Positions 57,420 to 64,000 of a stretch of 64,000 bases of DNA are shown here, piece after piece. The notes under the pieces were generated by a model. It did not search any database. It worked only from the letters and a program-made list of their open reading frames with translations, and was not told where the DNA came from. How positions within the stretch are numbered: position 1 is the stretch's first letter; every line of letters begins with the position of its first letter. Made by a program: the position numbers and the translations under genes. This DNA is from Streptomyces sp. Alt3 (GTDB taxonomy: Bacteria > Actinomycetota > Actinomycetes > Streptomycetales > Streptomycetaceae): the NCBI RefSeq assembly GCF_030719215.1, contig NZ_CP120983.1, forward strand, positions 620,001 to 684,000, given 5' to 3'.

Positions 57420-57695
57420 TCAACGAGGCCGCGGTACACCGCCCCGCCGCCTGCCGCGCTGCGGGTCGAGGAGCTGTCCCGCCATGCCGGCGACCACCAG
57501 GCCGGCGGCGATGAGAAGTCCGTGGCCGATGAAGATGCCGGTCAGCAGGCCGACGACCCCGACGGCCAGCCACAGCCACGTGGTCGGGCCGGGGCGGAAA
57601 CCGCGCGAAGCGTTCCGCTCCGGGACGCCGTGTTCGGTCTGCTCGCGGCGGAGCCGGTCCTCGAAACCGTGCAGCCGCTCGTCGTAGTGGGCCAT
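57420..57695 (-). CDS. DUF3040 family small membrane protein
   Basis: 91 residues. Begins MAHYDERLHGFEDRLRREQ, the usual DUF3040 cytoplasmic start, then two closely spaced hydrophobic helices (WLWLAVGVVGLLTGIFIGHGLLIAAGLVVAGMAG in total, about 43-72) and a basic tail. Function unknown, common in actinobacteria. GGGAGGGAG lies about 5 bases before ATG at 57695. Confidence 0.8.
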   Translation of the reverse strand: MAHYDERLHGFEDRLRREQTEHGVPERNASRGFRPGPTTWLWLAVGVVGLLTGIFIGHGLLIAAGLVVAGMAGQLLDPQRGRRRGGVPRPR

Positions 57696-57925
57696 GGTGA
57701 CTCCCTCCCGGTCGGATGGATCGGTCGGACCGGAATCCTTTGGATCCGACTCCATCGTCGGTGCCGTGAGGGGGCACAGAACATCGGGGCTGACACCCAT
57801 CTTCGAGAGGGGCCACCATGCAGACGCCGCCACGGACCGGGGCCGCGGCGGCGCGCGACGGCCCCGACCGGCGATAGTGGAGGCACCCGAACACCCGTGA
57901 ACCGTCCGAAGGAGGCCGTGCGGTC

Positions 57926-58879
57926 TTGTCCCTGTTCTGGCGCATCTTCCTGCTCAACGCCGCGGTGCTGGTCGCCGCCGGGGCCCTGCTGCTGCTCGGT
58001 CCGATCACCGTGTCCGCCCCGGTGGTGCTGACGGAGGCCCTGATCCTGGCCGGCGGCATGACCCTGATGCTCGGCGCGAACGCACTGCTCCTGCGGCTGG
58101 GTCTCGCGCCGCTGCAACGGGTCACCCGGGCGATGGCGACCATCGACCTGCTGAGTCCGCGGCCGCGCCCGGAAGTCGCCGGAGAGGGAGAGGTCGCGGC
58201 GCTGATCGAGACGTTCAACAGCATGCTCGACCGGCTGGAGGCGGAGCGTGCGACCAGCAGCGCCCGTGCCCTGGGGGCCCAGGAGGCCGAACGCCGCCGG
58301 GTCGCGCAGGAGTTGCACGACGAGGTGGGCCAGACCCTGACCGCCGTGCTGCTGGAGCTGAAACGGGTCACCGGTCACGCCCCGGAACCCCTGCGCGAGG
58401 AACTGGCGCAGGTCCAGGAGATCACGAGGGGGAGCCTCGACGAGATCCGCCGGATCGCACGGCGCCTGCGCCCCGGAGTGCTGGAGGAGCTCGGGCTGGT
58501 CAGCGCTCTCACCGCGCTGACCACGGAGACGCCGACACCCAGGGAACTGACGATCAGGCGGCAGATGGAGAAGGACCTGCCACCACTCGGCGAGGAGGCG
58601 GAACTCGTCGTCTACCGCATCGCCCAGGAGGCGTTCACCAACACGGTCCGCCACGCCCGGGCGACCCTGCTCGAACTCTCCCTGCGCCGCCGCCCGGGCG
58701 GGGTGGAGCTGCGCATCCGCGACGACGGCCGTGGCCTCGGGGACGCCCCCGAGGGTGCGGGTCTTCGCGGCATGCGCGAACGCGCCCTGCTCATCGGTGC
58801 CACACTCACTCTCTCCGCCGGCGCGACGGGCGGCACGGACGTACGCCTCGACGTCCCCGTACGGAACGGAAACGCCTGA
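57926..58879 (+). CDS. NarL-type sensor histidine kinase (HisKA_3)
   Basis: 317 residues from TTG at 57926 (AAGGAGG 10 bases upstream). Two N-terminal membrane helices have almost no extracytoplasmic loop between them. A HAMP-like segment follows, then the HisKA_3 box RRVAQELHDEVGQTL with phospho-accepting His near 131, and a HATPase_c domain (N box AFTNTVRHA, G box RDDGRGLG). With no sensor loop it probably senses a membrane or intracellular signal. Followed by its response regulator after 4 bp. Confidence 0.9.
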   Translation: MSLFWRIFLLNAAVLVAAGALLLLGPITVSAPVVLTEALILAGGMTLMLGANALLLRLGLAPLQRVTRAMATIDLLSPRPRPEVAGEGEVAALIETFNSMLDRLEAERATSSARALGAQEAERRRVAQELHDEVGQTLTAVLLELKRVTGHAPEPLREELAQVQEITRGSLDEIRRIARRLRPGVLEELGLVSALTALTTETPTPRELTIRRQMEKDLPPLGEEAELVVYRIAQEAFTNTVRHARATLLELSLRRRPGGVELRIRDDGRGLGDAPEGAGLRGMRERALLIGATLTLSAGATGGTDVRLDVPVRNGNA

Positions 58880-58883
58880 GCTC

Positions 58884-59555
58884 ATGGCCCACTCCCCCGA
58901 CGGGTCCCCGAAGACCCGCATCCTGCTCGCCGACGATCACGCCCTGGTCCGCAGAGGCGTGCGGCTGATCCTCGACGGCGAACCGGACCTCCAGGTCGTC
59001 GCCGAGGCGGGCGACGGCGCCGAGGCCATCGAGATGGCCCGGTCCGAGCGGCCGGACCTGGCCGTGCTGGACATCGCGATGCCCCGCCTGACGGGACTTC
59101 AGGCGGCACGTGAACTCTCCCGGGTCATGCCGGAGCTGCGCATCCTGATGCTCACCATGTACGACAACGAGCAGTACTTCTTCGAGGCGCTGAAGGCCGG
59201 AGCCTCGGGCTTCGTGCTGAAGTCGGTCGCCGACCGGGATCTCGTCGAGGCCTGCCGCGCCGCGATGCGGGACGAGCCGTTCCTCTACCCGGGCGCGGTC
59301 ACCGCCCTCATCCGGAACTATCTGGACCGGGTCAGGGACGGCGGCGACGTACCGGACCGGGCGATCACCGAGCGCGAGGAGGAGATCCTCAAGCTGGTCG
59401 CCGAGGGCCACTCGTCGAAGGAGATCGCGGGCATGCTCGTGATCAGCGTCAAGACGGTGGAGCGCCACCGGGCCAATCTGCTGCAGAAGCTGGGCCTGCG
59501 TGACCGGCTCGAACTCACCCGGTACGCGATCAGGGCGGGGCTGATCGAGCCTTAG
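58884..59555 (+). CDS. NarL/LuxR-type response regulator
   Basis: 223 residues. Receiver domain with DDHALVRRG and phospho-acceptor Asp63 (LAVLDIAMP), conserved Lys in FVLKSV, then a LuxR/GerE HTH (ITEREEEILKLVAEGHSSKEIAGMLVISVKTVERHRANLLQKL). Cognate partner of the kinase just upstream; targets unknown. ATG at 58884. Confidence 0.93.
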   Translation: MAHSPDGSPKTRILLADDHALVRRGVRLILDGEPDLQVVAEAGDGAEAIEMARSERPDLAVLDIAMPRLTGLQAARELSRVMPELRILMLTMYDNEQYFFEALKAGASGFVLKSVADRDLVEACRAAMRDEPFLYPGAVTALIRNYLDRVRDGGDVPDRAITEREEEILKLVAEGHSSKEIAGMLVISVKTVERHRANLLQKLGLRDRLELTRYAIRAGLIEP

Positions 59556-59692
59556 ACACCGGGGGCGGTCGGCATCTCGCCATAGGGGCAAGGGAGTTGC
59601 GGCCCACCGCGTGGAGCGTGCGGTCACGGGGGCCAAGGACGGGCGGCTGTGCGTTTCATACGATTCTCACTCAGTACGATTACGGTGCTCCT

Positions 59693-60607
59693 GTGACCCA
59701 GATGACCCCACCCGGCTGGCATCCAGACCCCGGGCACTCAGGAATCGGCCCCGCCCAGGAACGCTGGTGGAACGGTACCCACTGGACCGACCAGCTCCGG
59801 ATACCCCCCGCGGCGGTCCGGCGCCGTCGCGTACGCATCGGCGCGGGCATCGCCGCCGGCATCGTCGTACTCGCCGCCGTAGGGGGCGGCGCGTATCTGC
59901 TGGGCGACAGTTCGGGCAACGGCGGCGACGGTCCGGCCGCGGCCCCCGCCCCCTCGCAGAGCCCTCGCCTGCCGGGTGGCCCGAACGGCGAAGGCGGACA
60001 GGACGGCGGCAACGGCGGACAGGACGGCGGCGGGGGCCAGAACCCCGACCAGCAGATGCCGCAGACGGAGGACGGGTACGCAACGGACGCGGCGAGCGGG
60101 ATCAGCATCCCCGTACCCGACGGCTGGACGGGCCAGTCCGGGGTGATCGGCGCCGGTGTGACGACCGGCGAACACGCCTGCCCCGGCGACGAGTCCGAGA
60201 AGTGCGTGCGGGGCGGGGTGTTCTCCGCGCCGGCTCAGGCCCTGAAGGTCGAGGCTTCGACGGCGAAGGCCGCGGCGGAGGCCGACATCAAGGCCAACGC
60301 CGAGGAGTCCTACGGCGAGAAGATCTACGGTGGCATCACCTCGCACGAGGAGCTCGAGTCCCGGGAGGTCACGGTCGCCGGGCAGAAGGGCTACCAGGTG
60401 CGCTGGAAGGTGGTGACGAAGAAGGGCGACGACGGCTACGTCGAGTCGCTCGTGTTCCCCTCCCCCGGCGCGGCGAGCATGCTCGTGGTCGTGCGCTCGG
60501 GCTTCGACATCAACTCCGAGGCGCCGAAGCTCTCGGTCCTGGACGAGATCGCCAAGGGCATCAAGAAGGCGGACGTCGCCGGCGCCGGTACCGGCGAGAC
60601 CGCCTGA
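59693..60607 (+). CDS. DUF2510 domain membrane-anchored protein
   Basis: 304 residues. N-terminal DUF2510 (PGWHPDPGHSGIGPAQERWWNGTHWTDQ), one transmembrane helix (GIAAGIVVLAAVGGGAYLLG, about 50-70), a long Gly/Gln/Asp low-complexity linker, and a C-terminal extracytoplasmic domain (SGISIPVPDGWTGQSGVIGAGVTTGEHACPG). Function unknown. GTG at 59693 has no good RBS; ATG at 59702 is an alternative and the transcript may be leaderless. Confidence 0.8.
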   Translation: MTQMTPPGWHPDPGHSGIGPAQERWWNGTHWTDQLRIPPAAVRRRRVRIGAGIAAGIVVLAAVGGGAYLLGDSSGNGGDGPAAAPAPSQSPRLPGGPNGEGGQDGGNGGQDGGGGQNPDQQMPQTEDGYATDAASGISIPVPDGWTGQSGVIGAGVTTGEHACPGDESEKCVRGGVFSAPAQALKVEASTAKAAAEADIKANAEESYGEKIYGGITSHEELESREVTVAGQKGYQVRWKVVTKKGDDGYVESLVFPSPGAASMLVVVRSGFDINSEAPKLSVLDEIAKGIKKADVAGAGTGETA

Positions 60608-60627
60608 GGGACCGGACACACACCTCG

Positions 60628-60659
60628 GAGGCCGTACCGGACCCTTCCGGTACGGCCTC
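60628..60659. terminator. Bidirectional terminator
   Basis: A perfect 13-bp stem (60628-60640 with 60647-60659) and 6-nt loop between the DUF2510 gene (+) and the YncE-like lipoprotein gene (-), which converge. Confidence 0.8.
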
Positions 60660-60682
60660 TGCCCGTGGCGCCCGGGCCGGTC

Positions 60683-61933
60683 TCACCCCGCGCCGGTGCC
60701 CGCACGTGCGGCGCCGCCGAGGATCACCATGCCCAGCGGCCGTGTACCGGCGGGCACCCGTGTCACATCCGCCGTCGCCACATCGACCACGCTGAGGCCG
60801 TCCCAGTGGCCGTCACGGGTGAAACCGCCCGAGACGTAGGCGGTCCGGCCGTCGGCGGTCACCACTACGTCCTCGTGCGGGCCGTCCAGAGGGATCACAC
60901 GTTCCTCCCCCTCGGGCGCCCGGACGGTCAGCGAGGGGCCGTCGTCGACGGAGGGGTCGATGGGACCGGTACCGACCACGAACAGCGTCCCGTCGTCGGC
61001 GACCGCGACGCCGTGCTGGTGGGTGTCGGCGGTCATGCGCTCGATGCGGACCCGCTCGGTGTCCGGGTCGACCATGGCGAGGCGTTCTCCCTCGAAGGGC
61101 AGGAGGAGGGCCCCGTCCGAGGGGCGCACGGCGGCGTAGTGCGGCTTGAGCCAGGAACCGAGGCCCCCTTCGGTCCCGTACGGGGCCACCTCGATGCGGC
61201 GGGTCCTCCAGGTCGCCACGTCGACGACCGTGACGTCGAAGGAGTCGTGGCCGGTGGCGTAGATCTGCCGCCCGTCACCTGAGACATCGACGTCGAAGGG
61301 CCGACGGCCGACCGGGACCGTCTCGACCACCTCGCGCCGCCCGGTGTCGATCGCTTCCAGAGCGCCGGGAGCGCCGGGGACGTTCACGCCGACATAGACG
61401 GTGCGTCCGTCCGGGGAGAGCGCGATCCCCATGCCGCCGCCCCGGTACTCGCCCGTGGTGACGGGCCCCGTGTCGGTCGCGTAGGGGATCAGTGCGGTCC
61501 TCTTCCGGGTCAGGGTGTCCACCGCGGCCACCCCTTCTGCCGTCGCCACCCATGCCGTGCCGTCACCGCCGAGCACGATGCCGTACGGGGCCGTGCCGAC
61601 CACGACCGACTCCCGGCCGGACGTCCCCCGCCCGGCCGGCTCGACGAAGGTGACCGTGTCGGCTCCGAAGTCCGTGACCAGGAGCGTTCCCCCGGGGATA
61701 CGGGCCGCGCGGTCGTCCTTCCGCACCGAGCCGGACGGCGCGGCGGGGGCGGCCGAGGACGGGGACGTACTCGGGTCCGGGACGCAGCCGGCGAGTACCG
61801 CGGTGAGTGCGAACGACGCCGCACCCACGAGCGGAGCCACGCGACTCCGCGTCACCTGCCATGGACCGGTACGGGCCCCGCTGTTCCCGGACGGCCGGGC
61901 GGGAGGACGAGCTTCATCGGCCCGGGCGCTCAT
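60683..61933 (-). CDS. YncE-like beta-propeller lipoprotein
   Basis: 416 residues. The lipoprotein signal is VGAASFALTAVLAGC (lipobox LAGC, Cys near 49) after a long basic N-terminal tail. The mature protein is a repeat-built propeller of the YncE/PQQ-dependent family, with blades recurring as GIALSPDGRTVYVG, FDVDVSGDGRQIYATG and HEDVVVTADGRTAYVSGG. Cell-surface protein, ligand unknown. AGGAAGGA precedes ATG at 61933; a GTG further inside, closer to the signal peptide, is an alternative. Confidence 0.85.
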   Translation of the reverse strand: MSARADEARPPARPSGNSGARTGPWQVTRSRVAPLVGAASFALTAVLAGCVPDPSTSPSSAAPAAPSGSVRKDDRAARIPGGTLLVTDFGADTVTFVEPAGRGTSGRESVVVGTAPYGIVLGGDGTAWVATAEGVAAVDTLTRKRTALIPYATDTGPVTTGEYRGGGMGIALSPDGRTVYVGVNVPGAPGALEAIDTGRREVVETVPVGRRPFDVDVSGDGRQIYATGHDSFDVTVVDVATWRTRRIEVAPYGTEGGLGSWLKPHYAAVRPSDGALLLPFEGERLAMVDPDTERVRIERMTADTHQHGVAVADDGTLFVVGTGPIDPSVDDGPSLTVRAPEGEERVIPLDGPHEDVVVTADGRTAYVSGGFTRDGHWDGLSVVDVATADVTRVPAGTRPLGMVILGGAARAGTGAG

Positions 61934-62246
61934 CGGTGATCCTTCCTGTGGTCCTGCATGCCGCATCGTGAGATCCGGTACGGCGCTCCGTTCTCTCCCC
62001 CAGCATCCGTCACGGGCCCCGCACGGCCCGTCGGCCGACCGGACGGGCCCGGGGGGCTGACCGGCGGACGTACGGGTCAGCCGATCGGACGACCCACTGA
62101 GGCGTGGGGTCACGTCCGGAACGGCGGATGGGACAGGCAGTCCCCGGACATGGCCGTGTGTTCCTGAACGGAACGCCGCAATGCCCCGCCGTGGCCTCGT
62201 ACGTGCGGCGGGAGCGCTTGCTTCGACGACCCCGTACGGCCGTTCC
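61934..62246. other. Intergenic region, no gene seen
   Basis: 313 bp between the lipoprotein gene start and the 3' end of the alkylsulfatase gene, both on the minus strand. Open frames here are short and have atypical composition. It should hold the lipoprotein promoter. Confidence 0.4.
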
Positions 62247-64000
62247 TCAGGGTGTGACGACGGGAAATGCGGGGTTCGGCTCGTCCAGGACGGACAGCAG
62301 CCGGGTGAGCAGGCCGGCGTCACCCTCCATCGTGATGCCGTCGGTGCCCTGACCGGCGAGCACGCGCAGGAGCTGGGCCCTGGTCATCGTCATGGTGAGG
62401 CCGGCGCCGGTGGCCCGTCGGGGGCCGGTGGTCCAGGTGAGGAGACCGTTCGCGAGACGGAGGTGCCAGTGGTCGGCTCCGATGTGCCAGTCGATCAGGA
62501 GGGCGGTGTCCCATGCCTTCGGTCCGTTGACCCGGACGGCGAGGCCGTCGATGAGCTGACCCACTGTCAGGGCCTGGTGCATGTCGGGGCCGAGGGTGGC
62601 TCCGGTGGCGGGAGTGACCCCGTGGGTGAGCTCCTGCGCGCCGGTGAGGTAGAAGTTGCGCCAGACGGCGTTCTCGACGGCATGTCCGAGGCGGACGTAG
62701 AGCGCCGCCAGGTCGCGGCGGGCCCGCTTGTCGCCGGGGTCGTCGAAGACGGCGTGATTGAGCAGGGTGACGGCGAAGCGGAGGTCTCCCTCGTCCACGT
62801 AGTGCCGGGCGCGGGCGCGGACCGCGGCCTGGCCGCCGATGGACTCGACCCAGCGGCGGGCCTCCTCGACCGGAGGGTGTTCCCACAGATGGGCGGGGTT
62901 GCCGTCGAACCAGCCCATGTAGCGCTGGTAGACCGCCTTCACGTTGTGGCTGAGGGAGCCGTAGTAGCCCCGGTTGGCCCAGATGCCTTCGAGCCGGGGC
63001 GGCAGGCGGAAGTTCTCCGCGATCTCGGTACCGGTCAGGCCCTGGTTGATCTGGCGGACGGTCTGGTCGTGGAGGTAGCCGTACAGGTCCCGCTGGTGGG
63101 TGAGGAGTTCGACGATGGCGTCGTTTCCCCAGGTGGGCCAGTGGTGGGAGGCGAACGCGACGTCGGCGGTGCCGGCGTACAGGCCGATCGACTCGGTGAG
63201 GTAACCGGCCCAGGCGTGGGCGTCCCGCACCTGGGCTCCTCGCAGGGTCACGATGTTGTGCATGGTGTGGGTGGCGTTCTCTGCCATGCAGACGGCACGC
63301 AGATCGGGGAAGAGGAAGTTCATCTCCTCCTGGCACTCGGTTCCGGGTGTCATCTGAAACCGGATCCGGACCCCGTCGAGGGTCGTCTCCTCACCTGTGC
63401 CCCTGATGGAGCGGGTGGGCGGGATGAGGCCGATGGTGCCCAGCGAGACGGTCAGGCCGAGGCCGCACCCGACCTGAGCGGTGACGCCGGCGGGCAGTCG
63501 GGAGCCATACATGTAGGACGCGCGTCGGGACATGGCCGGTCCTGCGTAGACGTTCTCGCTGACGGCGTGATCCATGAAGCCGTCGGGTGCCAGGACAGGT
63601 ACGTCCCCGGCGCCGTCCGGCAGCACGCCCCGGCAGCCGCCGAAGTGGTCGACATGCGGGTGGGTGTAGATCATCGCTGTGACGGGTCGTTCGCCACGGT
63701 GGTCGCGGTAGAGGCGCAGCGCCGCGGCGGCCGTCTCGGCGGAGATGAGCGGGTCGATGACGATGACGCCGGTGTCACCCTCGACGAGGGTCATGTTGGA
63801 CAGGTCCAGGCCCCTGACCTGGTAGATCCGGTCGGTGACCTGGTACAGGCCCTGCTGCGACAGGAGTCGCGCCTGCCGCCACAGGCTGGGGTCGACGGTG
63901 TCGGGGGTCCGATCCCCGGCGTCCTGGAGGAATCGGTAGGCGTCCGCGTCCCAGGCGGTCCTGCCGCCCGCGGTGGTGATCGGTCCGCCGGTGAAAGCGG
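62247..64000 (-). CDS. Alkylsulfatase, metallo-beta-lactamase fold (SdsA1-like), 5' end outside window
   Basis: At least 584 residues, open to the window edge (an internal ATG at 63794 is not the start: the frame continues as LYQVTDRIYQVRGLDLSN upstream). Metal-binding motif THPHVDHFGG, second-sphere EENATHTMHN-like segment (CMAENATHTMHN), then an all-helical dimerisation region and a C-terminal SCP2/sterol-carrier-like domain (about the last 120 residues). Known: this family hydrolyses primary or secondary alkyl sulfates such as SDS. No signal peptide can be assessed because the N-terminus is missing. Confidence 0.9.
   Translation of the reverse strand, partial: AFTGGPITTAGGRTAWDADAYRFLQDAGDRTPDTVDPSLWRQARLLSQQGLYQVTDRIYQVRGLDLSNMTLVEGDTGVIVIDPLISAETAAAALRLYRDHRGERPVTAMIYTHPHVDHFGGCRGVLPDGAGDVPVLAPDGFMDHAVSENVYAGPAMSRRASYMYGSRLPAGVTAQVGCGLGLTVSLGTIGLIPPTRSIRGTGEETTLDGVRIRFQMTPGTECQEEMNFLFPDLRAVCMAENATHTMHNIVTLRGAQVRDAHAWAGYLTESIGLYAGTADVAFASHHWPTWGNDAIVELLTHQRDLYGYLHDQTVRQINQGLTGTEIAENFRLPPRLEGIWANRGYYGSLSHNVKAVYQRYMGWFDGNPAHLWEHPPVEEARRWVESIGGQAAVRARARHYVDEGDLRFAVTLLNHAVFDDPGDKRARRDLAALYVRLGHAVENAVWRNFYLTGAQELTHGVTPATGATLGPDMHQALTVGQLIDGLAVRVNGPKAWDTALLIDWHIGADHWHLRLANGLLTWTTGPRRATGAGLTMTMTRAQLLRVLAGQGTDGITMEGDAGLLTRLLSVLDEPNPAFPVVTP

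Noticed and set aside
57926..59555. Two-component system as the counterpart of orf22/orf23 of the clavulanic acid cluster
   Set aside because: It is 26 kb from the cluster end with many unrelated genes between, and nothing in the sequence ties it to the pathway.
63792..63794. Internal ATG at 63794 as start of the alkylsulfatase
   Set aside because: The same frame continues upstream with family-like sequence (LYQVTDRIYQVRGLDLSN) to the window edge, so the gene is simply cut off.

Overview
This window is high-GC Streptomyces chromosome. The support is codon use, dense GTG/ATG start-stop overlaps, a SARP activator, a LAL-type ATPase and actinobacterial DUF families. Its centrepiece (about 2820-31885) is a complete clavulanic-acid-type gene cluster. 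I recognise all sixteen biosynthetic and pathway genes of the Streptomyces clavuligerus cluster: ceaS2, bls2, pah2, cas2, oat2, oppA1, claR, cad, cyp, fd, orf12, orf13, orf14, oppA2, orf16 and gcaS, plus a penicillin-binding protein. No cephamycin genes flank it, so this is probably not S. clavuligerus. As I recall, a silent and rearranged clavulanic acid cluster is known from Streptomyces flavogriseus/pratensis, and this window would fit that. The species assignment is inference.

Cluster layout: a four-gene coupled operon gcaS-orf16-oppA2-orf14 (+) converges, with overlapping 3' ends, on cyp-fd-orf12-orf13 (-). cad and claR (+) then run toward oppA1 (-). Four genes follow that I would not expect between oppA1 and oat2: a 1,356-residue secreted multidomain NocE-like protein, a 97-residue membrane protein, a CcaR-like SARP activator, and a Tat-exported metallo-beta-lactamase-fold protein. 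Next come oat2 (-) and the divergent early operon ceaS2-bls2-pah2-cas2 (+), with a PBP gene downstream. The early genes take glyceraldehyde-3-phosphate plus arginine to clavaminic acid. The late genes (GcaS, the Orf14 acetyltransferase, OppA2, Orf12, P450/ferredoxin, Cad) are implicated in inversion to the 5R series and reduction to clavulanate.

Left flank (1-2471): a BrkB/YihY membrane protein and a PAP2 phosphatase-diacylglycerol kinase fusion, both on the minus strand.

Right flank: DUF5709 and DJ-1/PfpI genes; tRNA-Pro(GGG) with a terminator; a LAL-like ATPase lacking its HTH; DUF309 and DUF350 genes; a three-gene glycerol kinase/FAD dehydrogenase operon; an amino-acid permease; a TSUP exporter. 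A sugar or uronide locus at 45.8-53.3 kb has a DeoR/LacI hybrid regulator, an ABC importer with one frameshifted permease, a 2-hydroxyacid dehydrogenase and a DUF2264 protein, with a shared operator-like motif. Then come lutABC with an LldR-type regulator and two matching palindromes, a NarL-type two-component system, a DUF2510 protein, a YncE-like lipoprotein and an alkylsulfatase cut off by the window end.
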